64,000 nucleotides of DNA from Botrimarina mediterranea (GTDB lineage: Bacteria > Planctomycetota > Planctomycetia > Pirellulales > Lacipirellulaceae): contig NZ_CP036349.1 of the NCBI RefSeq assembly GCF_007753265.1, positions 5,807,208 through 5,871,207 of the forward strand, in the 5' to 3' direction. This document shows positions 45,462 through 54,324 of this stretch, piece after piece. The notes beneath the pieces were generated by a model, which had not been told where the DNA came from, did no database searches, and saw only the letters and a list, made by a program, of their open reading frames with translations. Within the stretch, counting starts at the first letter, position 1; the number at the start of each line of letters is the position of its first letter. Position numbers and translations under genes: made by a program.

Positions 45462-48400
45462 TCACTCGCGCTCGAGCACGATCGACGCCATCCAGTCGCC
45501 GTCGAAGTCGACGGGCTTGTGCTGGTCGGGTTGCTGCTGCGACGTGCCGGTCATCGAGCGCTCGCCGCCCGTCGAGGTGTCGTAACTGAAGTAGACCCCC
45601 TTCGTGCGGCCCGGGTTGAAGTTGATCGCCACCCAGAACTTCTCCGGCAGGTCCACCACCGGCTTGTCGAACTTGACCGTCGTCCACGCCTCGGGCCCGC
45701 GCCGGAACAGCCCGTAAGGGGCGTGCTCGACGGCCAAGATCTCCGAACGGTCCTCGCTCAAGAAAGCGATCTCAAAGTCCTCGTCGGGCGCTTCGGCCGT
45801 CCCGTAGCGCGATCCGTGGATGCGAACCGCCTTCACGCCGAGCGCCCCCTCGGGCAACTCGAACCGCAGCAGGTGCCCGCTGCCGCCGAGCGACTTGCGG
45901 CCATCGGCCTTGCCGTCGGAGTAATCGACGCGGGCCGGAGCCCGCGCTGCGATGGGCTCTTTCACCGCGGGATTTGCTACAGCGGGCGGCGCTTTGGGAA
46001 ATTCAGGCCAGGGTGCCGGGATCGACTTCGCCGCCGGCGCTTCACGGGGCGGTGGCGAATCGTACGGCTTGGATTGCTCATGGAGCAATCGCCGCGCCAC
46101 GCGGTGATTCGGCAAGCTCTCCGCTAACTCGTCGGTGGTGCGGCCTTGTTCGCCGCGGATCAACACCAGGGCGATGTCCGGGCTCGGGCCGATGCTCAAC
46201 GTGCTCACATTCAACCGAACACCCCTGACCTCCACCACCTCCCCTGCCCAGCCGCCCGGGATCATCTTCCCGTCGTCTGGATGGCCGGGATCGACGACGC
46301 GGAATTTCAAATTGCTTGGGTCTCCTTCACGCTTCAGGTGGGGCCGAGGCCGCTCATCGCCCGGAAGCAAGACGGGGAGGTGATCGCCATCACGAAGCTC
46401 CGCGATCACGCACCAACCCTCGGGGTCGAGTTCCGACGGCTCATGGAACACGCGCCACTGCCCCTGCTTCATCGTCGAGTCGGGGCCGTACTGGTTGCTT
46501 GCGGCGCCTTCCGCCGAGGAGGCGTCCTCGACTTGGCTTTCGGCGCCGGCCCTATCCGCACTGGCCTTCTTCGCCTGCTCCTTCAAGAGTTCCCGATACT
46601 CTTCCGCGTTGGGCTGCTCAGCGGCGATCCGCGCCTTCAGCGGCTTCGCCTTCTCGTGCTCGCCGCGCTCTTCGTAGACACGGGCCAGAGAGTAGACCGG
46701 GTCGATCAGCCTGTCGGGCTCGGCGGCGACGAGTCGCTCCCAGATCGCCACGGCGGCGTCGATATCCCCTTCGGCCTCAAGGCAACGGGCCAGTCCATTG
46801 AGGGGCCCCGGCGCGTCCGGCGTCTCCGCCACGATTTGCTCGAAGAACGGCTTCGCCTCCTCGGGCCGCCCTTGGTTGAGGACGGCGAAGCCGAGCCCGT
46901 TTACCGCTGAGAGATTGCCCGGATCGGCAGCGAGCACCTGCCGGAAGGCCTCCTCGGCGCCGCGTTCGTCCCGTGCGAAAAACAGGCGCCAGCCTTTTTG
47001 CAAGGAATGCGCGACTTCCGGCGAACTCGAAGCCTCGGTCTTCGGTGGCTCGGGCGCAGGAGGAGCCTCCGGTGCAGCGGGCTTCAGCACTTTCGGATCG
47101 AACGTCTCGATGTCGAACGAGTAACGCCTCTTGGCATCTTCCGCATCCTGCAAGCTCGAATAGGCGCCTCTTGCATACTGATCGATCAAGCTGAGCCGTG
47201 CAATTTCGGCATTGAACTCCGTGAGTGTCTTAACCACATCCGGCTGTTCCGCTGACCCTTTACTCAGCTCAAGATGAACAAGTTCCTCACCGAACTCCTT
47301 GAAAAGCGAAGCCGCTGACTCCGTTTTACTATCGATGATGCCGCGATACTCCTTCGCAGCTTGGCTCAGCGGAGTACGCGCTGTTGACCAGAGCCGTGAG
47401 TTGCCTGATGCGCGCAGCGATTTCTCGATTTCCGCGCCTTTTCTGACGATCTCGACCAGCTTGAGCAACGCGGCTTCCGCCTCGTCAAGATTTCCATTGA
47501 TCTCGCCGCGGAGGGATTCAATCCGATCTTCTGGCTTCGGCGGCTCAGGCGCAGGCGGGGCTTGTGGTTCTTCTGGCTGTTCAAGTATCGATCGCGACGC
47601 GCCGTCGTTCGCCGGCGGCGCCGGGGGCTTCACGTTCTCGAGCGCCGCCTGCGCCTCCGCCGCGACACGCTGGGCTTCCAACAGACGGGCCTGTCGGAGT
47701 CGAGAATCGATCTCGGCGTGCGCCGCAGCTAATTCGGCGAAGCTTCTCGCTTCGGGTGACTTGTAGTCCTTGGAATCGAGTTCGGCCCTTAACACGTCAA
47801 TTCGGTCCTCGGACCTTACCAGTTCCAGTAACGCCTCCCGCTGGCGATTAATCTCCTTTTGGAGTCGCATTAGCTCTTCGACCGACAGTTCCTTCGGCTC
47901 GTCCTTTGCCGGGATCGATTTCGCCGCGGGAGCGAGCGGCGCGGCGGGCAGTTGGGGTGACCAGCTGGACGTCGTCGTTGCCGCGGAAGACTTCACAGGC
48001 ACGAGGAACCCCATGGCGCGGAGCGTCGCCTCATCCGCAAAACCTGTCGGCTTGAGGCCGTGCTTGGTCTGAACCTTCCGCACCGCGGCGGTGGTCTTCG
48101 GGCCATAGTCGCCGTCGATGTCGAGCTTCGGCGACGGGTCGAGCGTCTCGTTGAGCTTCCGCTGCAACTGCTGCACGCTGTGGCCGTAACGCTGGTTCGC
48201 CGCCGCGTACGTGCCGGGTCGGCCGTTGGTGTCGAGCGGTTGGAGCTGGTCCCAACCAAGGTCCAATGGCGCCGATCCGCTTGGCTGCGGTCGCCAGACG
48301 GGTTCGAGAGATTGGCGAACGGATTTGGAATCTGCCGGCGTCGGCGCCGTCAATTGATTCGACTGCTGACGCAGGGCGTCGAGTTCTCTCCGCAGCGCTT

Positions 48401-50657
48401 CGTTCTGTTGCCGCAGCGCTTCAAGCGCCGCATCAGCGGCGCCACCCGTCGTGCTACCAGCTTCGCGGTTGCGGATCATTGCCGTGATGACCCGGACTTC
48501 ACGTTCTTTGTCGGCCGGGTTGCGATTGACCCACGCTTCCCAGATTTCGGTGGCGTCGGCGTAGGGATTGATCTTGATCGTCGCCTGCAACGAGTCGTGC
48601 CGATTAGGCATTAACTCGTCTCGAAACCATTCCGCGTCGTCACGGCTGAGGCCGTATCCAGCTGGGTCCATTAACTGACGCACCATCATGGTTTTCCACT
48701 CGAGCAGCGGGTCCGGTGGCGCGGATGCTGCCGTCGGCTTCGTTGTGGCTCTCGGCTTCGCGGCTGCGGATGTGTTCTTGTTACGCTGGTTGTATGCCGA
48801 AACCACAACCTCCATCCGCTGCTTTGTATCCTCGAGGCTCCGGCTGTAGCGTTCCGCCGCTCGGAGCGCCTCTTGATCCTTCAAGGCCGCATCACCGACA
48901 AGGGTCGTGAATAGCTGAGTGGCCATGCTGCGATGAGATTTCGCCTTGTCGATTGACTTTGCGGCGGCCGCATGGAGCGACTCGGCCATTGCCGGATCGA
49001 CGCTTCTTGCAACGGTCAGGATGCGATTGGCGGCTCCGATCGACTCCTCAAATAGTCGCAGCGATTCGTCCAGGTCATGGGATTGCTGCTCAATCGGATC
49101 TCCTGTCTGCATCGAGTCGTCGATATCCTTCGCCGCATCACCTCCGGTCGCTGACGCTCCCGGCTCGCCGTCTTTCAGCGCTCGCAGTTTTAGTTCTCGC
49201 TCGTAGCGCAGCGCCTCGGCGCGGGCTTTGAAGATGTCCGCCGCGACAAGTCGGATATCACCTTCGGTCGCCGTGCCTTCCCCTTCCTCTCGATGAATCC
49301 GCATCTCCTCGGCTTGTTGCCGCAACGCGTCGTAGCGGTTCTCCCAGTACGTGTGCCAGGTGTGCAGCTCTTTGAACGAGGGCTCGCCATCAACCGGCGG
49401 CGGGTCCTTCTTGGCGGCCTCGGCCCATTGCTTCCGCAGGAGTTCGTTCTGCTCGGCGTCCGTGAGCTTGCGGCCGTTGAGGGCCATGTCGCCGAAGCGC
49501 AGGTCAGGCGAGTCGAGAGACGGATCGCTTTGCTGGAGCGTCGCGGTCACCGCGGGCGACTCGCTTGTTGTTTGGACCGTGCCGGTCACCTGCGGCGGAT
49601 CGTTCGCCGCCGCAACTCCGGGCGCTGACGCTTCCGGCTCACCATCACTCGTGGGTTCATCAGCGGTTAGTTGTAGCGTCGCCGTCGGCGCTTCGGCTTC
49701 GTCGCCATCGAGCGCTGCGGTGAGTACGACGCCGTCGCTCACGGTGGCATTGGATTCAACGGGCGGCGCGGCGAGGACCAGCGCCGCTAAGCCGCAGGCG
49801 GCGGCGACGGCCATCGGTTTCGATATCGAGGCGAACAGCATCGCTCGGGTTCCTTGTTCGAGAAGTGTCAGCACCACCGCCGACGCGGCGAGCGAGCCGC
49901 CCGTCGTGATCGCTACTGCGTTGGACGTTGTTTGCAGGACCACTTGAGTTGGCGCCGCCGCGGCTGCCGCTCGTGGCTTAGCCGATACCGCGCTCATCGC
50001 CACAGCGAGCGAAACGCCGCGCCGAATCAACCGCCGCCGCAACAACTGCTTGCCGCGCGCCAGACGCCCCTGCACCGTCGCGACGGTGACGTCGGTCGCC
50101 TCGGCGATCGCGCGGCGGCTCTGGCCTTCGAGGTAACGCATCACCAGCGGCGTCTGGTAACGCATCGGCAGCTCCATCAACTCCTCGGCGAGCGTCGCGA
50201 TCGTCTGTCGGCCGCTGAGGTCGGGGAACTCGGCTTCGCTCGGCGCCGTGGGGTCGAGCGCCAGGGCTTCTTCGCGGCGCGAAGCGAGTCGCTTCCGCGC
50301 CCGCAGGCTGGTTCGGTAGGCGACGCGGAACAGCCAGCCGGCGGCCGACTCGCTGGCGCCGATCTGCCGCGCGCTCTTCACGAGCAAGAGGAAGGTGGCT
50401 TGGAAGGCGTCCTCGGCGTCTTGCTGGCGGCGGAGCGTCTGCCGACAGACGCGCCACACCATCGCGGCGTGACGCTCGACGAGCTTGTCGAACGCGGCCG
50501 GGTCGCCGTGCCGGGTAAAGAGCCGCAGCAGCTCGCCGTCGGACTCGACGAGCCCGTCACCAGTGACGGCCCGGACTTGCGGCAGCGTCGGCGGCGCCGC
50601 CGCCGGCAAACGAGAGGGGCCGGGAGACGAGGGCCAGAGATCGGGGGACGCCGACAC
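45462..50657 (-). CDS. Giant ECF sigma factor fused to a membrane segment and long extracytoplasmic-type region
   Basis: 1731 residues from GTG 50657, unbroken. Residues ~25-205 are an ECF sigma factor: region 2 VWRVCRQTLRRQQDAEDAFQATFLLLVK and region 4 MRYQTPLVMRYLEGQSRRAIAEATDVTVATVQGRLARGKQLLRRRL. A hydrophobic part around 270-305 (ISKPMAVAAACGLAALVLAAPP) may cross the membrane. Then come long helical, coiled-coil-like stretches, a peptidoglycan-binding-1 domain at ~821-886 (YGHSVQQLQRKLNETLDP ... DIDGDYGPKTTAAVRKVQ), TPR repeats at ~1207-1355, and a beta-rich C-terminus (SRYGTAEAPDEDFEIAFLSED). Two half palindromes are translated inside. It looks like a sigma factor that senses the cell wall through its own tail. 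Splitting by a missed frameshift is unlikely because the frame stays open. Confidence 0.87.
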   Translation of the reverse strand: MSASPDLWPSSPGPSRLPAAAPPTLPQVRAVTGDGLVESDGELLRLFTRHGDPAAFDKLVERHAAMVWRVCRQTLRRQQDAEDAFQATFLLLVKSARQIGASESAAGWLFRVAYRTSLRARKRLASRREEALALDPTAPSEAEFPDLSGRQTIATLAEELMELPMRYQTPLVMRYLEGQSRRAIAEATDVTVATVQGRLARGKQLLRRRLIRRGVSLAVAMSAVSAKPRAAAAAAPTQVVLQTTSNAVAITTGGSLAASAVVLTLLEQGTRAMLFASISKPMAVAAACGLAALVLAAPPVESNATVSDGVVLTAALDGDEAEAPTATLQLTADEPTSDGEPEASAPGVAAANDPPQVTGTVQTTSESPAVTATLQQSDPSLDSPDLRFGDMALNGRKLTDAEQNELLRKQWAEAAKKDPPPVDGEPSFKELHTWHTYWENRYDALRQQAEEMRIHREEGEGTATEGDIRLVAADIFKARAEALRYERELKLRALKDGEPGASATGGDAAKDIDDSMQTGDPIEQQSHDLDESLRLFEESIGAANRILTVARSVDPAMAESLHAAAAKSIDKAKSHRSMATQLFTTLVGDAALKDQEALRAAERYSRSLEDTKQRMEVVVSAYNQRNKNTSAAAKPRATTKPTAASAPPDPLLEWKTMMVRQLMDPAGYGLSRDDAEWFRDELMPNRHDSLQATIKINPYADATEIWEAWVNRNPADKEREVRVITAMIRNREAGSTTGGAADAALEALRQQNEALRRELDALRQQSNQLTAPTPADSKSVRQSLEPVWRPQPSGSAPLDLGWDQLQPLDTNGRPGTYAAANQRYGHSVQQLQRKLNETLDPSPKLDIDGDYGPKTTAAVRKVQTKHGLKPTGFADEATLRAMGFLVPVKSSAATTTSSWSPQLPAAPLAPAAKSIPAKDEPKELSVEELMRLQKEINRQREALLELVRSEDRIDVLRAELDSKDYKSPEARSFAELAAAHAEIDSRLRQARLLEAQRVAAEAQAALENVKPPAPPANDGASRSILEQPEEPQAPPAPEPPKPEDRIESLRGEINGNLDEAEAALLKLVEIVRKGAEIEKSLRASGNSRLWSTARTPLSQAAKEYRGIIDSKTESAASLFKEFGEELVHLELSKGSAEQPDVVKTLTEFNAEIARLSLIDQYARGAYSSLQDAEDAKRRYSFDIETFDPKVLKPAAPEAPPAPEPPKTEASSSPEVAHSLQKGWRLFFARDERGAEEAFRQVLAADPGNLSAVNGLGFAVLNQGRPEEAKPFFEQIVAETPDAPGPLNGLARCLEAEGDIDAAVAIWERLVAAEPDRLIDPVYSLARVYEERGEHEKAKPLKARIAAEQPNAEEYRELLKEQAKKASADRAGAESQVEDASSAEGAASNQYGPDSTMKQGQWRVFHEPSELDPEGWCVIAELRDGDHLPVLLPGDERPRPHLKREGDPSNLKFRVVDPGHPDDGKMIPGGWAGEVVEVRGVRLNVSTLSIGPSPDIALVLIRGEQGRTTDELAESLPNHRVARRLLHEQSKPYDSPPPREAPAAKSIPAPWPEFPKAPPAVANPAVKEPIAARAPARVDYSDGKADGRKSLGGSGHLLRFELPEGALGVKAVRIHGSRYGTAEAPDEDFEIAFLSEDRSEILAVEHAPYGLFRRGPEAWTTVKFDKPVVDLPEKFWVAINFNPGRTKGVYFSYDTSTGGERSMTGTSQQQPDQHKPVDFDGDWMASIVLERE
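49141..49169. repeat. A'-type half element translated in the sigma fusion
   Basis: CCTCCGGTCGCTGACGCTCC plus CGGCTCGCC; on the coding strand it reads GEPGASATGG at residues ~497-506. Confidence 0.85.
49616..49643. repeat. A'-type half element, diverged, translated in the sigma fusion
   Basis: CTCCGGGCGCTGACGCTTCC plus GGCTCACC; coding strand reads GEPEASAPG at residues ~339-348. Several mismatches to the other copies, so probably older. Confidence 0.65.
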
Positions 50658-50774
50658 GGCAAACCGGGGGCTGGGACCAACAGGGGGGCGGCTTCTGCCC
50701 TATTAGTGTCCCCCGGCGCGGGATCGAACCGGAAATTCTTCTGAGAAATTGGGGCGAGCGCGAAGGCGGCTGTC

Positions 50775-50850
50775 GGCGAGCCGGCGATGTTAATCGTCGG
50801 TGGGAAGCTCGCACCTGCTTCCCACCGAGGACTCACGTCCCCGGCTCGCC
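50775..50850. repeat. A-type palindromic element
   Basis: GGCGAGCCGGCGATGTTAAT at the left and ACTCACGTCCCCGGCTCGCC at the right, 76 bp, with the central GAAGCTC/CACCTGCTTC also partly paired. Confidence 0.88.
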
Positions 50851-51024
50851 GACGCTCGCTTGGTCAGACCGCGCCAGACCCGCGCCAGATCGCCCAGGAT
50901 GCGTTCTAGCGGGGGTTCGCGCTGCAGGTGGACAAATGTATCGACCGCGCGTTCGGCGAGAAATGCAAGCCATTGAGCAGCATGTCCGTTTCGCAGTGAG
51001 ATTCAGAGCTGCGAAACGATCGAT

Positions 51025-51116
51025 GGCGAGCCGGCGACGTGAGTCGTCGGTGGGAAGCGCCATCGATCGTCAGAGATTGGTTGAGTTCCACCGACGACTC
51101 ACGTCGCCGGCTCGCC
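51025..51116. repeat. A-type palindromic element touching the stop of the next gene
   Basis: 92 bp, longest centre of the A copies. GGCGAGCCGGCGACGTGAGT at the left, ACTCACGTCGCCGGCTCGCC at the right, a perfect 29-bp pairing. It ends at the base before the stop codon of the gene at 51117. Confidence 0.92.
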
Positions 51117-51590
51117 TCAGTTCATCAACTTCACGCCGTTCTCCGCTAGCTCGATCGCCAGGTGGCGGGCGACGCGGTTGGCGGCCTCTTGGTCGTCGTG
51201 GTGGACGAAGACCAGGGTGGGCATCCCCTCGCCCTGGAGGACCTCGATCTGGAGCTCCCGGCCGGTGCGGTCGAGCTGGCGGCGGACCATGCGGCTGGCG
51301 CGCTCGGTCGCTTGGCCGAAGAGGTCCGGCTTTGAAAACCAGACGTCGCCGTGCTCGTGGTAGTCGGCCTTCTCGAGTTGCTCTTCCGGCGTGGCGGCGG
51401 GGGAGCGGTTGACGTGCAGGACGTGAGAGACCGAACAGCTGAGGACGAAGTCTTCGGCGGTCGTGCGGACGAGGCCGCCCTGGAGGACTTCGACGTAGGG
51501 TTTCCTCTCCAGCTGCACGGCTGCGTAGACGGCGAGCGACGTGGCGGTCGAGGCGCAAAGGCCTGCCAAAACAATTAGCAACGGGCGCAT
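51117..51590 (-). CDS. Small exported protein of unknown function
   Basis: 157 residues from ATG 51590. An N-terminal hydrophobic segment (MRPLLIVLAGLCASTATSLAVYAAV) is a signal peptide or anchor. The rest is a mixed alpha/beta domain (LVRTTAEDFVLSCSVSHVLHVNRSP; LQIEVLQGEGMPTLVFVHHDDQEAANRVARHLAIELAENG) without a family I recognise. Single gene, same direction as the sigma fusion. Confidence 0.72.
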   Translation of the reverse strand: MRPLLIVLAGLCASTATSLAVYAAVQLERKPYVEVLQGGLVRTTAEDFVLSCSVSHVLHVNRSPAATPEEQLEKADYHEHGDVWFSKPDLFGQATERASRMVRRQLDRTGRELQIEVLQGEGMPTLVFVHHDDQEAANRVARHLAIELAENGVKLMN

Positions 51591-51817
51591 GAGGACAGTC
51601 CGCTAGGGGGGCCGCAGGGCGGGGAAGGCGGGAGACGCAGCGCCTAGCGGGCGGCGCGTCTTTTCTCGGGGCACGCAATGCAGCGGGTGGGGGGCTGCGG
51701 CGGGGGCGTGCGCTATTTCGTTACTCGATCTACCGATTGAGCAACCGTCGTGCCAATCGCGGCACGGCAGCGAGCGTATCCGAGAACTCCTGACTCGACC
51801 CTCCCGCGACCGGGGGG

Positions 51818-52126
51818 TCAGCCGGCCGATGCTGCGCTGCGTCCCACGGTCACCCTTTGCGAACGCTTGAGCGACTGTGTTGGGCTTTGCAGGAGACGCT
51901 CGATCTCTTCGGCGGACTTCCCTTGATCGAGCATGTCGCGCATCAACTCGGCCTCGGTTTCACGCCGCCGGACCGACTCCCACGCCTTCGCGGCCGAGAC
52001 GCCGACGGCAATGGCGATCGCCGTGAGACAACCGATCGTGCTGATCACCAACACAAACTTCAGGTCGGCATTCATGTCGCTGAAGATGGTGGTGAACAGA
52101 CCCTCCGAAAGGAGCGGGTGGATCAT
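51818..52126 (-). CDS. Small single-pass membrane protein
   Basis: 102 residues from ATG 52126 (ATG at residue 18 is possible). One helix, FVLVISTIGCLTAIAIAVGV, then a charged amphipathic tail (ESVRRRETEAELMRDMLDQGKSAEEIERLLQ). The layout and the phrase pattern match the neighbouring gene at 52187, so the two look like tandem relatives. Function unknown. Confidence 0.68.
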   Translation of the reverse strand: MIHPLLSEGLFTTIFSDMNADLKFVLVISTIGCLTAIAIAVGVSAAKAWESVRRRETEAELMRDMLDQGKSAEEIERLLQSPTQSLKRSQRVTVGRSAASAG

Positions 52127-52186
52127 GGCGGTATCTCCGTGAGAAGTGGGGGTTAAGCGATTCGAACTTATGGCCGCTGGAGGGAC

Positions 52187-52495
52187 TCAAGCCGTTGGCG
52201 AGGCGTGTTTTATCGGCATCGCGGCGATCCGCTCGGCCTCATCGACGGCAAGGCCGCTTTCGATCATCTCGCGCTTGAGGCGGCGGTCGGCTTCGTTGTC
52301 GGCGAAGATGCGGACCTGCTTAACGACCCCCTTGATGACCGAGGCGCCGCAGCCGAAGGCGACGATCAGCACCACCATGTTGAACGGCGGCGGGATATCC
52401 AGCAGGCGGCTGAAGACGCTTTCCTGAGTCGAAGGGTCCATCGCCTGCGCGAACATCGGCAGGTTCTCAATAAGGCTGGGAAGAGATAGGAACAT
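52187..52495 (-). CDS. Small single-pass membrane protein, relative of its neighbour
   Basis: 102 residues from ATG 52495. One helix, FNMVVLIVAFGCGASVIKGVV, then EADRRLKREMIESGLAVDEAERIAAMP, which parallels AELMRDMLDQGKSAEEIERLL of the protein at 51818. Likely co-transcribed (60 bp apart). No named family. Confidence 0.68.
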   Translation of the reverse strand: MFLSLPSLIENLPMFAQAMDPSTQESVFSRLLDIPPPFNMVVLIVAFGCGASVIKGVVKQVRIFADNEADRRLKREMIESGLAVDEAERIAAMPIKHASPTA

Positions 52496-52824
52496 AGGAG
52501 GAATCTCCGCTAGCCGGGGGGCGCGCGTCGGGGGCCCGATCACGGCAGTTTACACGAGACGTATCCGAAGCCTTTCGCCTCGGCGGGGCCGTTCTTGGCG
52601 ATTGCCGCAAAATTTTCCCGGGGCCGGTGGCGGCGCGGCGGGACGACCCAGCTTGACGGGAACTGCCTAATTCTTGGGCGGCGACTGCCTGCCGCTCGTT
52701 GACAGCAAACCCCGCCGTTTCTAGGGTGAGAGGCTATCGACTAGGTTCCAGGGGGCGCCGTTGGTGGCGACGCGAGGCGCCCCCGCCTGAGTCGGCAGCA
52801 GGTCTCCCCACCGCGGAAGGGCAA

Positions 52825-54324
52825 GTGGCCCAAGCAGACGATCCCACCGGCCCCGCTGACGGCCACAACCACCCTTCCGCGGCCGCCCCTTCGTCGGCTG
52901 CCCCTACCACCGCGGCCAAGCCGTGGGGCGGGGTCTTTGACGCCGCCACCGACGCCCGCGTCGAGGCGTTCAGTGAGAGCGTCTCCTACGACCGCCGCCT
53001 CTTCCAGCAGGACATCCGCGGCTCGGTCGCCCACGCCACGATGCTCGCCGCCGTCGGCGTGCTGACCGACGACGAGAAGAACCAGATCATCGAGGGGCTC
53101 ACCCAGATCGGCTGGGAGATCGCCGCCGGCAAGTTCGTCTTCAAGCAAGAGCTCGAAGACGTCCACATGAACATCGAGCGGGCCCTCGTTGACCGCATCG
53201 GCGACGTCGGCCGCAAGCTCCACACGGGCCGCAGTCGCAACGACCAGGTGTCGCTCGACTTCCGCATGTGGGTCCGCGACGCGATCGATCAGCTCGACCA
53301 GTTGCTGGCTGACCTCCAGCGGGCGTTCGTCGGCCGCGCCGCCCAAGACGAAGGCGTCATCCTCCCGGGCTACACGCACCTGCAGCGGGCCCAACCCGTG
53401 CTGGCGGCCCACTACTGGCTCGCCTACGTCGAGAAGTACCAACGCGACCGCGACCGCCTCGCCGACTGCCGCAAGCGGGTGAACCTGCTGCCGCTGGGCA
53501 CCGCGGCGATGGCCGGCACGACGATCCCGATCGACCGCCAGATGGTTGCCGATGATCTGGGCTTCGAAGGCCTCGTCGCGAACAGCCTCGACTCGTCGAG
53601 CGACCGCGACTTCGCCGTTGAGTTTGTCGCGGCGCTATCGCTGATTGCAGTGCACCTGTCGGGCTGGGCCGAGGAGTGGATCCTGTGGAGCACCACAGAG
53701 TTCAACTTCATCAAGCTGCCGCAGCAGTTCTGCACCGGCAGCTCGATCATGCCGCAGAAGATCAATCCGGATGTGCTGGAGCTAACACGTGGCAAGAGCG
53801 CGCGGGTGATCGGCTCGCTGCAAAGCCTGCTGGTGCTCACCAAGGGCCTGCCGCTCGCCTACAACCGCGACCTGCAAGAGGACAAAGAACGCGTCTTCGA
53901 CGCGGCGGACACGGTGCGGAAGTGCCTGGAGCTGGCGGCGCCGCTCGTCGCGGGGTCGGAGCTGAAGCGTGAGTCGATCGCCGAGCGGCTGGACCGCGGC
54001 TACCTCGACGCCACCACGTTCATGGAGCACCTGATCCACCTCGGCGTGCCGCAGCGCACCGCGCACGGCATCGTCGGCAAGCTGGTGGGCCAGGCGATGA
54101 AGGCCGAGGTGCGGCTCGCGGACCTGCCGCTGGCGGCCTACCAAGAGCTTTGCCCCGAGCTCGACGAGTCGCTCTACAACGTGCTGGGCGTCGAGCACGC
54201 GGTGCAGGCGTTCCGCAGCGTCGGCTCGACCCGCCCCGAGCTGGTGGCCGAGCAGGTGAAGCTCTGGAGCCATCGTCTGGGTACGAACGCCGGGTTGGGG
54301 ATGAACGAGACGAAGCCATCATGA
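52825..54324 (+). CDS. argH: Argininosuccinate lyase
   Basis: 499 residues from GTG 52825, which has GGAAGGG just before it; TTG 52699 would add 42 more. The conserved protein begins at [18 protein letters not shown], so even this start leaves an unusual Ala/Pro/His-rich tail of ~30 residues. Fumarase/aspartase-superfamily motifs: [45 protein letters not shown] and [12 protein letters not shown] with the catalytic serine. It releases arginine and fumarate in the last step of arginine synthesis, linking to carA/carB here. Its TGA overlaps the next gene by four bases. Confidence 0.95.
   Translation: MAQADDPTGPADGHNHPSAAAPSSAAPTTAAKPWGGVFDAATDARVEAFSESVSYDRRLFQQDIRGSVAHATMLAAVGVLTDDEKNQIIEGLTQIGWEIAAGKFVFKQELEDVHMNIERALVDRIGDVGRKLHTGRSRNDQVSLDFRMWVRDAIDQLDQLLADLQRAFVGRAAQDEGVILPGYTHLQRAQPVLAAHYWLAYVEKYQRDRDRLADCRKRVNLLPLGTAAMAGTTIPIDRQMVADDLGFEGLVANSLDSSSDRDFAVEFVAALSLIAVHLSGWAEEWILWSTTEFNFIKLPQQFCTGSSIMPQKINPDVLELTRGKSARVIGSLQSLLVLTKGLPLAYNRDLQEDKERVFDAADTVRKCLELAAPLVAGSELKRESIAERLDRGYLDATTFMEHLIHLGVPQRTAHGIVGKLVGQAMKAEVRLADLPLAAYQELCPELDESLYNVLGVEHAVQAFRSVGSTRPELVAEQVKLWSHRLGTNAGLGMNETKPS

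Larger units (their letters stand above)
50658..51116. other. Region upstream of the sigma fusion, with two A palindromes
   Basis: No gene is supported. It holds A elements at 50775-50850 and 51025-51116; the unique part between (50851-51024) shows no coding pattern. The sigma fusion promoter should lie here. Confidence 0.6.
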
